From: Novosphingobium sp. 32-60-15
Lineage (GTDB): Bacteria; Pseudomonadota; Alphaproteobacteria; Sphingomonadales; Sphingomonadaceae
Assembly: GCF_002280675.1 (NCBI RefSeq)
Contig: NZ_NCEN01000007.1
Location: forward strand, 1 to 64,000
Direction: 5' to 3'
DNA: 64,000 nucleotides
In this document: in pieces, positions 46,508 through 55,486 of the stretch
How the letters are laid out: each line of letters opens with the position of its first letter
Position numbering within the stretch: the stretch's first letter is position 1
Program-made: the position numbers and the translations under genes
The notes under the pieces: generated by a model
Databases searched by the model: none
Seen by the model: the letters and a program-made list of their open reading frames with translations, nothing else
What the model was told of the DNA's origin: nothing

Positions 46508-46779
46508 CAATCTTGTACCGCTTCCCTCATCATGGCGCAGGCAAGGTCAAAGACGACTGCCCAAACGTGTTGCGGCCCTATGCATAGGACAATCGTAACG
46601 TAGGGTTAACCGTTAATTCGCCGAGCCCCGTTTGAGGCCCGACGAACGCCTGCCGCCGCATGCACCGGGTATGCTGAACACGCCGTCCCTGGCATCGATC
46701 CGCTTGGGCCACCCGTCATGCTGAACGTCATGCTGAACGTGTTTGGCGTTTATCCCGTTTGCAGGCGGTATCCCTATTT

Positions 46780-46870
46780 CGTCACCCTGAACTTGTTTCA
46801 GGGTCCATCTCTCGACACGCACCGCCCGTTTGAATGGAAAGATGGACCCCGGAACAGGTCCGGGGTGACG
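46780..46870. repeat. 91-bp inverted-repeat element, CGTCA family (copy 4, mixed arms)
   Basis: Left arm CGTCACCCTGAACTTGTTTC, right arm ACCCCGGAACAGGTCCGGGG then TGACG. Two truncated arms in tandem (CGTCATGCTGAACGTCATGC) precede it at 46713-46740. The 46508-46913 gap contains the PBP promoter region and these repeats; no gene is seen. Confidence 0.78.
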
Positions 46871-46913
46871 AGATTGGGATAACATATGCAGACCGAATAG
46901 CGGTCCCAGATGT

Positions 46914-47312
46914 TCAGTCCTTCGGCACAAAATCCAGCGAGGCGCTGTTCATGCAATAGCGCAGGCCGGTGGGCGCAGGTCCATCAGGGAAGACATGGCC
47001 AAGGTGACCATCGCAACGCGCACAGCGCACTTCGGTGCGGACCATGCCATGCGCAGTATCGCGATGTTCATCGACAACATCGGCCTCTAGCGGCGCATAG
47101 AAGCTGGGCCAGCCCGAACCGCTGTCATACTTGGTATCGGACGTGAACAAAGGCGCACCGCACCCTGCGCAAGTGTAATCCCCTGCAGCCTTGTTCTTTT
47201 CATAAGCGCCGGTGAAAGCGCGCTCGGTCCCGCCCTGGCGCAACACGTGATACTGTTCTGGCGTCAGGCGTTCACGCCATTCGGCTTCGGACAAATTGAG
47301 TTTATCGGACAT
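46914..47312 (-). CDS. msrB: Peptide-methionine (R)-S-oxide reductase MsrB
   Basis: A 132-residue enzyme repairing methionine-R-sulfoxide. Zinc-binding CAGC and CARC pairs, [17 protein letters not shown] [10 protein letters not shown], and the catalytic cysteine in [11 protein letters not shown]. No signal peptide, so cytoplasmic. Start [18 protein letters not shown] with AGGAG upstream. A secreted unknown protein is encoded 61 bp upstream on the same strand. Confidence 0.96.
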   Translation of the reverse strand: MSDKLNLSEAEWRERLTPEQYHVLRQGGTERAFTGAYEKNKAAGDYTCAGCGAPLFTSDTKYDSGSGWPSFYAPLEADVVDEHRDTAHGMVRTEVRCARCDGHLGHVFPDGPAPTGLRYCMNSASLDFVPKD

Positions 47313-47373
47313 TTGTGAATCTCCTTTGGCGGGGATATGGGGGCCCGCCCTGCCCTGCTCAATGCCGCCTGCT

Positions 47374-48060
47374 TTAATAGTGCTTTTTCTCGTCCGGCTT
47401 GGCCAATTCATAGCAATGGGCGATTTCGTACTTGTCGATGCCGCCTTTGCCATCGCCCGCTTCTGCCACCAGCGCATCGCGCGCTTGCGCCAGCGCACGG
47501 TCGGCAGCATCGCCGGTCTGGCCTTGCGCCAGCAACGCCTCGCGTTCACGCGCCGCCAGTACAGACGCCAGCGTTTTAAGATCGCGCGCCGCCGCGCTCA
47601 GGCCTTCGCGGGCGTAAACTTCTTCGTACGCCAGCGCCATGATGGCGGCGCATTGCCGCAAGCCCGGTTTGGCCAGTGGCGGGACGGTGGCATCAAGCTG
47701 CGCAAGGCATGGCTTTGCCAGCGCCGCCAAGGCTGCATCAGGATCGGCTGCGGTCTGCAATGCCCGCACGTCGGCGGCGATCAGGTCACGCACCGCAATC
47801 CGGTCAAGCGTGGCGCCTTGCATCACGGCCACCCCGGCATCGATGAAGTAGCGTTTGCCGCGCACGGACAGCGGCGGCCATCCGGCAACGGATTCGCCAC
47901 TCGCCTGTGTCGTCGCGACAATCGCAAACGCCGCCCCGCAGCGCAACATGGCGCGGTGATCATCGGTCAGGCGCGATAAATCCGGCAGCACCGGTGCAGC
48001 GCTTTGCGCCAGTGCCGCCGGCGTGAGTGCAAAAAGCGATAGGACCGTCAGAATATGCAT
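47374..48060 (-). CDS. Secreted hypothetical protein (228 aa)
   Basis: Signal peptide [20 protein letters not shown], then an alanine-rich helical protein with four or more cysteines ([29 protein letters not shown]). No domain recognised. Exported to the periplasm. Upstream of msrB on the same strand and possibly cotranscribed. Confidence 0.72.
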   Translation of the reverse strand: MHILTVLSLFALTPAALAQSAAPVLPDLSRLTDDHRAMLRCGAAFAIVATTQASGESVAGWPPLSVRGKRYFIDAGVAVMQGATLDRIAVRDLIAADVRALQTAADPDAALAALAKPCLAQLDATVPPLAKPGLRQCAAIMALAYEEVYAREGLSAAARDLKTLASVLAAREREALLAQGQTGDAADRALAQARDALVAEAGDGKGGIDKYEIAHCYELAKPDEKKHY

Positions 48061-48086
48061 GGGCGCTGTGGTAACGCCAAAAAGAA

Positions 48087-48156
48087 GCCACGAACAGACG
48101 CGCTGTTCGTGGCCCTTGCAGGTTGGCTGGCCAGACAGGGTGCGTGTCCGGCCAGC
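48087..48156 (-). terminator. Two tandem hairpins downstream of the CC_3452-like gene
   Basis: GCCACGAACAG / CTGTTCGTGGC (48087-48113) and GCTGGCCAGACA / TGTCCGGCCAGC (48126-48156). Located just after the CC_3452-like stop on the minus strand. A run AAAAAG (TTTTT on the minus strand) follows the first. Confidence 0.65.
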
Positions 48157-48169
48157 GCTGGAGTTCGAC

Positions 48170-48523
48170 TTAATCCGCCGCTGATTCATTGCAGCGGGCA
48201 AGGTCTGGCGCGGCCAGTTCCCCTTGCGGTGTGGCAAAGCGCGTGACTGGCCCGACCTTTTGCACCAGCCGCGCGCAGACCATCACCGGGCGCGATGTGT
48301 CACGCGGGGCGGTGCAATCAGCGCCCTCGCACTTCCACAGCACGCCTTTCTGGATAACCTTTTGCGCGCCATCCATCGGGCGGGTCAGCGTGGCGGAATA
48401 GAACGGGCCATTGGCTGCCCGAACCGGCGCAGCCGTGGCGGCAAAGCTTGCGCCAGCGCCGATCAAGGCGAGCGCAGCCGGAAGCAGCTTTCTGTAAGTG
48501 TCTGTCGTGTTCGCAAAAATCAT
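48170..48523 (-). CDS. Secreted CC_3452-family protein
   Basis: A 117-residue exported protein. After a signal peptide (LLPAALALIGAGASFAATAAP) the mature part reads FYSATLTRPMDG, WKCEGADCTAPRDTSRPVMVC and GPVTRFATPQGELAA, the conserved cysteine-containing pattern of the Caulobacter CC_3452 family. Function unknown. Divergent from an HxlR regulator, with a palindromic site between them. Confidence 0.82.
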   Translation of the reverse strand: MIFANTTDTYRKLLPAALALIGAGASFAATAAPVRAANGPFYSATLTRPMDGAQKVIQKGVLWKCEGADCTAPRDTSRPVMVCARLVQKVGPVTRFATPQGELAAPDLARCNESAAD

Positions 48524-48618
48524 GGTCGTTCCCCTGAACTTGTCCCTGTGGGGCTTCGGAAACATTGGCAGGCTTGGAGAGGATGCTATTTCCGTTGCGA
48601 ATCGCTACTTATCTATGT

Positions 48619-48644
48619 AAGTTGCAAGTTGCAACTAGAAACTT
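48619..48644. promoter_or_regulatory. AGTTGCA direct repeat and AGTTGCAACT palindrome upstream of hxlR-like gene
   Basis: AGTTGCA is present twice in tandem, the second as part of the perfect 10-bp palindrome AGTTGCAACT (48627-48636), with ACTT following. It lies 45 bp before the HxlR-family start and 104 bp before the divergent secreted-protein start. Candidate operator for the HxlR protein. Confidence 0.5.
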
Positions 48645-48680
48645 ATAAAGGTCCTACGCATGTGTTATGTCAACTAAACC

Positions 48681-49175
48681 ATGGAAAAGCTCCGCGAACC
48701 GCTGCATGAAATCGCCCAATGTGGTCTGCCCCTCGCTCTTGAAGCGATGGGCGAACGCTGGTCGTTCATGATCCTGCGCGCAGCCTTCAACGGCGTGCGC
48801 CATTTTGAGGATTTCCTCGAAGCGCTTGGCATCGCCCGCAACATCCTGTCCAATCGCCTGTCGCGGCTGGTCGAGGTCGGCATTCTGAAGCGCGAACATT
48901 GCGCCGATGATCGCCGGCGCATCGAATATCGCCTGACGCCCAAAGGCCTGGACTTGCTGCCCGCCATGCTTGCCCTGCGCCAATGGGGCGAAAAGTGGCA
49001 ACTGGGCGTTCCGGCCAACCCTGTGCTGTGCGATGCGCGTGACGGCTTGCCAATCGCCACCATCGGCATTCACGCCCAGGATGGCCGCATCCTGTCACCC
49101 GAAGGCCTGATGTGGCGCGACCGTGCCGAACTGGAAGCCGCACAGGCACCGGCCAGATTACACGAAGCCGGATAA
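48681..49175 (+). CDS. HxlR-family winged-helix transcriptional regulator
   Basis: A 164-residue protein. CGLPLALEAMGERWSFMILR is the HxlR start with the redox- or ligand-linked cysteine at residue 14; FEDFLEALGIARNILSNRLSRLVEVGILKRE is the wHTH (residues ~43-74; given in family form). The C-terminal ~50 residues extend past the minimal domain. Likely represses itself and the divergent gene. Effector unknown. Confidence 0.9.
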   Translation: MEKLREPLHEIAQCGLPLALEAMGERWSFMILRAAFNGVRHFEDFLEALGIARNILSNRLSRLVEVGILKREHCADDRRRIEYRLTPKGLDLLPAMLALRQWGEKWQLGVPANPVLCDARDGLPIATIGIHAQDGRILSPEGLMWRDRAELEAAQAPARLHEAG

Positions 49176-49204
49176 TCCCGAAAAGGCGCTAATTTCCGAA
49201 AAGG

Positions 49205-49233
49205 AAGGGTCACCGGCTTTCCGATGACCCCTT
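49205..49233. terminator. Hairpin between convergent hxlR-like and urcA-like genes
   Basis: AAGGGTCACCGG pairs with CCGATGACCCCTT around CTTT, with one mismatch and one bulge. Suited to end transcripts from both sides; the T-run is short. Confidence 0.5.
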
Positions 49234-49288
49234 GAGTTTGGCCCGAACGGGGGACTGGTCCGCCGGACTTAGCGATAAGTCGTGCGCC

Positions 49289-49585
49289 TCAGCGTGTCGC
49301 AAGCGCCGTCGGCTTGATGTTCGACTTGGCACGGCGGGCGTCAGCCAGCGCCTTGGCAAAGCACTCGCGGCCAGCTTCAGCTTCGGCTGCCGAGGCATCC
49401 TTGCGGTTCAGGTCACACACCGCCTTGGCTGCTGTTTTAAGGCGCGCGTCGAGCTTGGACTGGCCGGCTTGCGTCGTCAGATCGAGATCGGCGTAATGTA
49501 CGGTGCGGGTGCCGGCAAACGCGGGCTGGCTGGCAGACAAAGCAAGACCAAGCAGGCTAGCGGCGATCATTGAATTGCGGATCAT
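49289..49585 (-). CDS. UrcA-family secreted protein
   Basis: A 98-residue protein with signal peptide (MIRNSMIAASLLGLALSASQ). The mature part has RTVHYADLDLTTQAGQSKLDAR, KTAAKAVCDL and ECFAKALADAR, the UrcA pattern with two conserved cysteines. UrcA-family proteins are common in Sphingomonadales and Caulobacterales; role unknown. Confidence 0.85.
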   Translation of the reverse strand: MIRNSMIAASLLGLALSASQPAFAGTRTVHYADLDLTTQAGQSKLDARLKTAAKAVCDLNRKDASAAEAEAGRECFAKALADARRAKSNIKPTALATR

Positions 49586-49819
49586 GGCGTCGTCCTTCAA
49601 ACAAGGGCCGGAGCACATCCGGCAAGAGAGTGTTTGCGATGACCGGACCAGTCTGGCGTCGGGGGTCGATTGGGGCTGGTGGGCCACCGCATGCATTTTC
49701 TCTAGGTGGATAAGCCCTTGAAAGCGCGCGCACCTCGACCAGCTTTCCGTAACGTCCGACGAGTGCCGCCCATGTCCGACGAACGACATTTTCCAATCCA
49801 CGAACTGCACGTGTGACAT

Positions 49820-50116
49820 TTGGCTGACAAAACCATATCGTCAGTAGCAATGGCGATTCTCATCACATTCCTATTGGGCATTGGTAACTTTGCGCTGCAC
49901 CACGCCGTCATGGACAGCGGCCACCCGCTGCTTGGAAAAATGCCGTGGTTTTACCACGCGCTGGGCGGACGCTTCACGATGATCGTGGAATTCATGCTGC
50001 TGTTTGCCGCCTTGATGTTTGCGGCAGATGGCGTGGTGAGCGGGCCGATCGCCTATGTCATCTATTCGGTGCTCAACAGCTTTTCGGCCTATCTCATCCT
50101 GACCAACAAGGTTTAG
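49820..50116 (+). CDS. Small hypothetical membrane protein
   Basis: Up to 98 residues with three hydrophobic segments (~8-28, ~52-68, ~73-92). TTG start 49820 has no clear ribosome site; ATG 49850 (MAILITFLLGIGNFALHHAV) is the alternative and gives 88 residues. No family recognised. The lipid-kinase gene starts 35 nt later, so an operon is likely. Confidence 0.65.
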   Translation: MADKTISSVAMAILITFLLGIGNFALHHAVMDSGHPLLGKMPWFYHALGGRFTMIVEFMLLFAALMFAADGVVSGPIAYVIYSVLNSFSAYLILTNKV

Positions 50117-50151
50117 GAACCAACGCCGGATCTGCCGGTTTTAGGGCGACT

Positions 50152-51003
50152 ATGGAACACTCCCCCCTTTGGCTGATCATCAATTCGGCGAGCGGCAGCT
50201 ACAGCCCGTCTGCGGTCGATGCATTGGTTGCATCGCTGGATGCGGCTGGCTGTGCGCCTGATCGCGTCATCCGCTTTCCTGATGAGGACTTGCCCACCGG
50301 CATGGCTTTGGCTGCAGCCGGCGTAAAAACGCTGGCGGTGTTCACGGGCGATGGCACGATCAATTCGGCGGCGACCAAGGCCGAAGGCTGGGATGGCGCT
50401 TTGCTGGTCCTTCCCGGCGGCACGATGAACTTGCTGTCAAAAGCCTTGCACGGCGATGTTTCGGCGCAAACCATTGTCGATCACCTTGCTGCAGGAACAT
50501 GCCGCCGCGCCAGTCGCCCTGCCGTCCGCACCTCGCAAGGCACGGCGCTGGTTGAAGTCTTGGCAGGCCCCGGCGCGATGTGGGCCGATGTGCGCGAAGG
50601 CGTGCGTGACTTTGATCTGGGCGCCATTGCCGAGACGTTCTCCAGCGCCTTGCGAGAAACGCGTGAAGGCCCCGGCGTCACGATCGCCAACAGCGCGTCG
50701 GCCAAGGCCGATGGTTACCGCGCGCTGCGTGTTGCGCCTGAAGGCAGCGGATTGCTGGCCGAAGGCTATGACTTTGCTGACCTTGCAGACTTTGCCGCCC
50801 AAGGGTTTGCGATGCTGGTGAAGCGGGATTTCCGGCAGGGACCGCATGATGATCTGGGCCACTTTGACGTGATTGATTGCCGCAGCAGTGGCCCCATCGC
50901 CTTGATGATTGATGGAGAACGCAGGCAAGGCGAGACGGCTGAAAAGTTCGAACGCATCATGTTTCCGGTGGACTTTATCACGACAAAACCCGGCGGGGAT
51001 TGA
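50152..51003 (+). CDS. Diacylglycerol/sphingosine kinase-like lipid kinase
   Basis: A 283-residue DAGK-catalytic-domain protein. VFTGDGTINSAA (GDGT nucleotide loop) near residue 66 and LPGGTMNLLSKAL near 85; the N-terminal LIINSASGS is the usual start. Members phosphorylate diacylglycerol, ceramide or sphingoid bases; Sphingomonadales contain sphingolipids, so a sphingoid substrate is possible but unproven. AGGG precedes the ATG. The phosphoesterase gene follows immediately. Confidence 0.85.
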   Translation: MEHSPLWLIINSASGSYSPSAVDALVASLDAAGCAPDRVIRFPDEDLPTGMALAAAGVKTLAVFTGDGTINSAATKAEGWDGALLVLPGGTMNLLSKALHGDVSAQTIVDHLAAGTCRRASRPAVRTSQGTALVEVLAGPGAMWADVREGVRDFDLGAIAETFSSALRETREGPGVTIANSASAKADGYRALRVAPEGSGLLAEGYDFADLADFAAQGFAMLVKRDFRQGPHDDLGHFDVIDCRSSGPIALMIDGERRQGETAEKFERIMFPVDFITTKPGGD

Positions 51004-51038
51004 CGCGGCGTGCCCGAACGTCGATCAACCCGTCCGTC

Positions 51039-51887
51039 ATGACCCGCCTGTTCCATATCAGCGACATTCATTTCGGACTGGAAGATCGCCGCGCGCTGGA
51101 TTGGGTGGCGCAATGCATCGCCCGCGAAAAGCCAGATGCAGTATCGATCACCGGTGACCTGACGATGCGTGCCCGCCACCGTGAATATGCAGCGGCAGTT
51201 GACTGGATAAAGTCGCTCGACGTTCCGGTGACAGTGGAAGTCGGCAATCACGACCTGCCCTATTTCAACCTGATTGAACGCTTTTTCGATCCCTATCGCC
51301 GGTTTGACGCCATCCAGTCTTTGCTTGAGCGCGAGATCGACTTGCCCGGCGTGGCCATTGTGCCGCTGAAAACCACGGCCCGCGCCCAATGGCGGCTCAA
51401 CTGGTCCAAAGGGACGGTCGGCAAGGCTGCGTTGAACCACACGCTGGCAGCGATTGACGCGCTACCATCGGGCACCCGCGCCGTGGTTGCCTGCCATCAT
51501 CCGCTGGTAGAGGCCGGAACGCGGGGTAAAGCGTTGACCCGTGGCGGCAGCCGCGCACTGGCAGCCCTTGCCAGCCGCAATGTTTGCGCCGTGCTGTCAG
51601 GCCATGTCCACGATCCGTTTGACCTAATCCACCCGACGCCAAACGGTCCGGTGCGGATGATCGGCGCGGGCACCCTGTCGCAGCGGGTGCGCTCCACCCC
51701 GCCCAGCTTCAACGAATTGACGCTGAAAGACGGTGATATCAAAGTGCGCGTGCGCAACCTTGAACATGTGCGCACGCGCGACATGCAAATTGACGATGTG
51801 CCTGAAAATGCAATGCCGCCGCGCCTTCGGGGTGAACCCGTTGCGCCGGTCGGTGCTGTGCCGGAAATTGATCCGCCGGTTTATTGA
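51039..51887 (+). CDS. Calcineurin-like metallophosphoesterase
   Basis: A 282-residue enzyme with the five metal-binding blocks DIHFG, GDLT, GNHD, CHHPL and GHVHDP in order. CpdA-like arrangement, but its substrate is not established. Start at MTRLFHISDIHFG is preferred; an in-frame TTG overlapping the lipid-kinase stop (51000) would add 13 residues. Adjacent to the lipid kinase, so a role in lipid phosphate turnover is worth considering. Convergent with panC (3 bp). Confidence 0.86.
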   Translation: MTRLFHISDIHFGLEDRRALDWVAQCIAREKPDAVSITGDLTMRARHREYAAAVDWIKSLDVPVTVEVGNHDLPYFNLIERFFDPYRRFDAIQSLLEREIDLPGVAIVPLKTTARAQWRLNWSKGTVGKAALNHTLAAIDALPSGTRAVVACHHPLVEAGTRGKALTRGGSRALAALASRNVCAVLSGHVHDPFDLIHPTPNGPVRMIGAGTLSQRVRSTPPSFNELTLKDGDIKVRVRNLEHVRTRDMQIDDVPENAMPPRLRGEPVAPVGAVPEIDPPVY

Positions 51888-51890
51888 ACG

Positions 51891-52751
51891 TCAGTTCGGC
51901 CCAAGTCCCATGTTGTCGATCAGTCGTGTGCCGCCGATGCGGGCGGCCACCAGCAATCGCGCCGCTTGACCAGTGAACGTCGCCAATTCCTCCAGCGTGA
52001 CTGCATCGCGCAAGTCGGCGTAATCGACGGACAGGAAACCCGCAGCCAGAATGTCTGCTTCAAGGTTGGCAAGGCTGGCCGAAACATCCGCCCCGCCTTC
52101 AATCGCGGCAATCGTCCGGCGCATCGCAGCAGACAGACCCGCAGCCTGATCGCGCTCGGCCGGCGTCAGGTACTGGTTGCGGCTGCTCATGGCGAGGCCG
52201 CTGGCTTCGCGCACCGTGGGCACGCCGATGATCGCATCGGCATGGGGTAACGTCAGATCAAGGTCGCGGGCCATGCGGCGGATCACGGCCAGTTGCTGCC
52301 AGTCCTTTTCGCCAAACAAGGCCAGATCGGGACGGACCTGATTGAACAGCTTGCACACCACCGTGGCCACGCCATCAAAATGCCCCGGCCTTGCCGCACC
52401 GCAAGCCACCTCGCTGACGCCCGAAACCGAAATGTTGGTGGCATAGCCATCAGGGTACATCTGATCGACAGTCGGCGCCCAAAGCACCGCAACGCCTTCA
52501 GCCTCCAGCAGCGCCGCATCGGCGGCCAACCGGCGCGGGTAGGCATCAAGATCCTCGTTCGGCCCGAACTGGCGCGGATTGACGAAAATCGAGGCGATGA
52601 CGTGGTCTGCCCGCCGCGCCGCTTCACGCACCAGGGTCAGGTGTCCTTCATGCAACGCGCCCATTGTGGGGACAAGTGCAACACTTTTTCCCCCGTTTTT
52701 GAGCGCATCGACCGCTTCGCGTAGCTCAACAAGCCGTTTGATGGTTTGCAC
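51891..52751 (-). CDS. panC: Pantothenate synthetase
   Basis: A 286-residue ATP-dependent pantoate--beta-alanine ligase. PTMGALHEGHLTL is the HIGH-like motif, FGEKDWQQL and SSRNQYL are in the active site. GTG start (VQTIKRLVELREAV) with GGAGAGGGG upstream fits the normal family length; the longer open frame upstream is not conserved-looking. Next to mipZ, divergent, as often seen in Alphaproteobacteria. Confidence 0.94.
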   Translation of the reverse strand: MQTIKRLVELREAVDALKNGGKSVALVPTMGALHEGHLTLVREAARRADHVIASIFVNPRQFGPNEDLDAYPRRLAADAALLEAEGVAVLWAPTVDQMYPDGYATNISVSGVSEVACGAARPGHFDGVATVVCKLFNQVRPDLALFGEKDWQQLAVIRRMARDLDLTLPHADAIIGVPTVREASGLAMSSRNQYLTPAERDQAAGLSAAMRRTIAAIEGGADVSASLANLEADILAAGFLSVDYADLRDAVTLEELATFTGQAARLLVAARIGGTRLIDNMGLGPN

Positions 52752-52849
52752 GCGAGGCCCCTCTCCACTAAGTCCGTGAGGAAGGGCGATACGGGGGCAA
52801 GACGTCTCTCGCAAGTCCGACCCGCGCATCACAACAGAGAGTATGCTCC

Positions 52850-53671
52850 TTGACGACAGGCCCCCATCGCATCGTCTTTGCCAACGAAAAAGGCGGCACT
52901 GGCAAGTCAACCACTGCTGTCCACGTGGCCGTGGCACTGGCTTATCAGGGCGCACGTGTTGCCGCGATCGATCTTGATGCCCGACAGCGCACGATGCACC
53001 GTTATCTTGAAAACCGCGCCGAAACCATGCGCCGTAGGTCCATAAAGCTGCCGACCGCCAATTTTGAAGTCTATGACGGACAAAGCATTGATGAGCTTGA
53101 CGGATTAAGCGAGCGGCTTTCAGAAACGCACGATTTCATCGTCTATGACACGCCTGGCCGTGACGATCCCTTGGCCCGCCATGTCGCCACCCGCGCCGAT
53201 ACGCTGGTCACGCCCCTGAATGACAGCTTCGTCGATTTCGATCTGATCGGCCAGGTGGACGCAGAAACCTTCAAGGTGCGCCGCCTGTCCTTTTATGCCG
53301 AACTCATCTGGGAAGCGCGCAAGAAGCGGGCGATGGCCACGATCAAGGATTCGCGCCGCGAGATGGACTGGGTCGTGGTGCGCAACCGCACCGGCTATAC
53401 CGAAGCGCGCAACCAGCGGCGCATCGATCAGGCGCTGACCGAATTGTCCAAGCGCGTCGGCTTTCGCATTGCCAGCGGCCTGTCAGAACGCGTGATCTAT
53501 CGCGAACTTTTCCCGTCGGGCCTTACCCTGCTGGATAAAGGCCACTTGGGCGAACTGGGCACCAGCCACCTTGTCGCGCGGCAAGAACTGCGCACTTTGG
53601 TTGCCGGCCTGAAACTGCCGACACCGGCCAAAGCGACAACAGCCACCGCCGCGCTGGAAACCGCAGCCTGA
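52850..53671 (+). CDS. mipZ: Division-plane positioning ATPase MipZ
   Basis: A 273-residue ParA/MinD-superfamily ATPase. Deviant Walker A NEKGGTGKSTTAVH at residue ~11, DLDARQRTMHRYLENR, and YDTPGRDD in the Walker B region; the LERR-like tail is Ala/Thr-rich. MipZ binds ParB at poles and blocks FtsZ assembly there so that division occurs at mid-cell. TTG start with a GAGAG ribosome site. The J-domain gene overlaps its stop (TGATG). Confidence 0.92.
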   Translation: MTTGPHRIVFANEKGGTGKSTTAVHVAVALAYQGARVAAIDLDARQRTMHRYLENRAETMRRRSIKLPTANFEVYDGQSIDELDGLSERLSETHDFIVYDTPGRDDPLARHVATRADTLVTPLNDSFVDFDLIGQVDAETFKVRRLSFYAELIWEARKKRAMATIKDSRREMDWVVVRNRTGYTEARNQRRIDQALTELSKRVGFRIASGLSERVIYRELFPSGLTLLDKGHLGELGTSHLVARQELRTLVAGLKLPTPAKATTATAALETAA

Positions 53672-53961
53672 TGATCAAAATCCTCGCGCTTGTCGCCCTT
53701 GTCAGCATCGCTTGCAAAATGCTGGCCGGGCGCTGGCCGTGGGAACTGCTCATGGGCGATCCGCGCATGAACGCCGAGGCGAAAGCGCGCAACTTGCTGG
53801 GCATTCCGGCCTCGGCGGGGTACGATGACGTGGTCGAGGCGCACCGCCGCCTGATTACACAAGTCCACCCCGATCGCGGCGGATCGAACGAAGCCGTGCA
53901 CGAAGCCAATGCGGCACGTGATCTGCTGCTGGCCCGTCTGGGTGATCGCCGGAACGGCTAA
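53671..53961 (+). CDS. Membrane-anchored J-domain protein
   Basis: A 96-residue protein: an N-terminal hydrophobic helix (~2-20) and a C-terminal J domain (~38-93) containing the HPD motif in ITQVHPDRGGSNEAVHEANAARD. It should stimulate DnaK at the inner membrane. Its ATG overlaps the mipZ stop, so it is co-translated with the division-site ATPase. pgmG follows 50 bp later. Confidence 0.87.
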   Translation: MIKILALVALVSIACKMLAGRWPWELLMGDPRMNAEAKARNLLGIPASAGYDDVVEAHRRLITQVHPDRGGSNEAVHEANAARDLLLARLGDRRNG

Positions 53962-54011
53962 GCACGACGCCGCGTTTATCCGGTTGCGTCACGTTTGATA
54001 GGAGCCGGTCC

Positions 54012-55415
54012 ATGCGCCACAGCTTTGATCCCACGATCCTGCGCGAATACGACATTCGCGGCGTGTTTGGTGAGACGCTGGGCACCGATGACGCTCACGC
54101 CATCGGCCGCAGTTTCGGAACGCGCGTGGCGCAAACGGGCGGCAGACGCGTTGTTGTGGGCTATGACGGGCGGTTAAGTTCGCCTGTCCTGGAACACGCA
54201 TTGGTCGAAGGGCTTACTGCCAGCGGTATGGACGTTGTGCGGATCGGCATGGGGCCAACCCCGATGCTGTATTACGCCGCCGCGTCACTTCCAGACATAC
54301 AGGGCGGCATTCAGGTAACCGGCAGCCACAATCCCGCCAATCACAATGGCTTCAAGGCGGTACTTGAAGGGAGAGCGTTCTTCGGGGCCGATATAGTCGA
54401 TCTCGGGCGCATTGCCGATGAAGGCAGTTGGGTATCGGGCAATGGCCACGTCACCGATGTTGCCATCTTGGATGCTTACGTCGACCGCTTGCTCGGCGGG
54501 CTGGACGGGATCGACCAAACCCTGCTGGAGGGCCTGCGCATCGGCTGGGATACCGGCAACGGCGCGGCCGGCCCCGTCGTCGAGGCCTTGACCGCCCGTT
54601 TGCCCGGACACCATGTCTTGCTGTTCACGCTTGTGGACGGCCATTTTCCCAACCATCATCCTGATCCGACTGTTGAGGCAAATCTCTCCGATCTTGTGCA
54701 GGCTGTCGCGACAGGAAACCTCGACTTCGGAATAGCATTCGACGGAGATGGCGACCGAATTGGAGTTATCGACGGATCTGGCCGCACAATCTGGGGCGAT
54801 CAACTGCTCGGCATTTTTGCCGAAGACGTGCTGAAAACAGCGCCCGGAGCAATGATAATCGGCGATGTGAAGTCCAGCAGCGCGCTGTTTGAGCGGATTT
54901 CAGCGCTCGGTGGCGTTCCGCTCATGTGGAAAACGGGGCACTCGCTGATAAAATCCAAAATGAACGAAACTGGTGCGCTACTCGGTGGAGAAATGAGCGG
55001 CCATGTCTGTTTTGCCGACCGCTATTACGGTTTTGACGATGCGGTCTATGCTGCCGTGCGCCTGATCGCCGCCACCGCCCGCCTGAACAAGTCGGTCACG
55101 CAGATGCGCAGCGACTTGCCGGACATGGTCAATACACCGGAATTGCGGTTTCAGGTTGATGAAGCGCGCAAGTTTGCAGTGGTGGCCGAAGTGGCGGAGC
55201 GGCTGCGCAAAGACGATGCGTGTATGAACGACATCGACGGTGTTCGCGTCGATACGCCCGATGGGTGGTGGCTGTTGCGCGCTTCGAATACACAGGATGT
55301 GCTCGTTGTCCGCGCCGAAAGCCGCAGCGCCGATGGTCTCGCGCGGCTGCTGTCCCAAGCCGACGCGCAACTGGCGCTATCAGGCATCACCCGCGGTTCG
55401 CAATTCGGGCATTAG
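54012..55415 (+). CDS. pgmG: Phosphomannomutase/phosphoglucomutase (PgmG type)
   Basis: A 467-residue alpha-D-phosphohexomutase. Phosphoserine loop TGSHNPANHNG near residue 103, metal loop DGDGDRIG near 241, sugar loop GEMSGH near 325. It interconverts hexose-6- and 1-phosphates, feeding GDP-mannose and (with GalU) UDP-glucose to exopolysaccharide, as PgmG does for gellan in Sphingomonas. Codon use in the middle third (about 54.66-54.98 kb) shifts to GGA/ATA/ACA/CGA compared with both ends. Confidence 0.93.
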   Translation: MRHSFDPTILREYDIRGVFGETLGTDDAHAIGRSFGTRVAQTGGRRVVVGYDGRLSSPVLEHALVEGLTASGMDVVRIGMGPTPMLYYAAASLPDIQGGIQVTGSHNPANHNGFKAVLEGRAFFGADIVDLGRIADEGSWVSGNGHVTDVAILDAYVDRLLGGLDGIDQTLLEGLRIGWDTGNGAAGPVVEALTARLPGHHVLLFTLVDGHFPNHHPDPTVEANLSDLVQAVATGNLDFGIAFDGDGDRIGVIDGSGRTIWGDQLLGIFAEDVLKTAPGAMIIGDVKSSSALFERISALGGVPLMWKTGHSLIKSKMNETGALLGGEMSGHVCFADRYYGFDDAVYAAVRLIAATARLNKSVTQMRSDLPDMVNTPELRFQVDEARKFAVVAEVAERLRKDDACMNDIDGVRVDTPDGWWLLRASNTQDVLVVRAESRSADGLARLLSQADAQLALSGITRGSQFGH

Positions 55416-55486
55416 AACCAGATGCTTTGCGCTTGCCAAGGGCAATCGCGCTGACGCATCAGTGCGGGCGAGTTACGAGGACGGCA

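Noticed and set aside
46600..46618. CtrA-like site GGTTAACCGTTAATT
   Set aside because: TTAA half sites are separated by 3 bp, not the 7 bp of a CtrA box.
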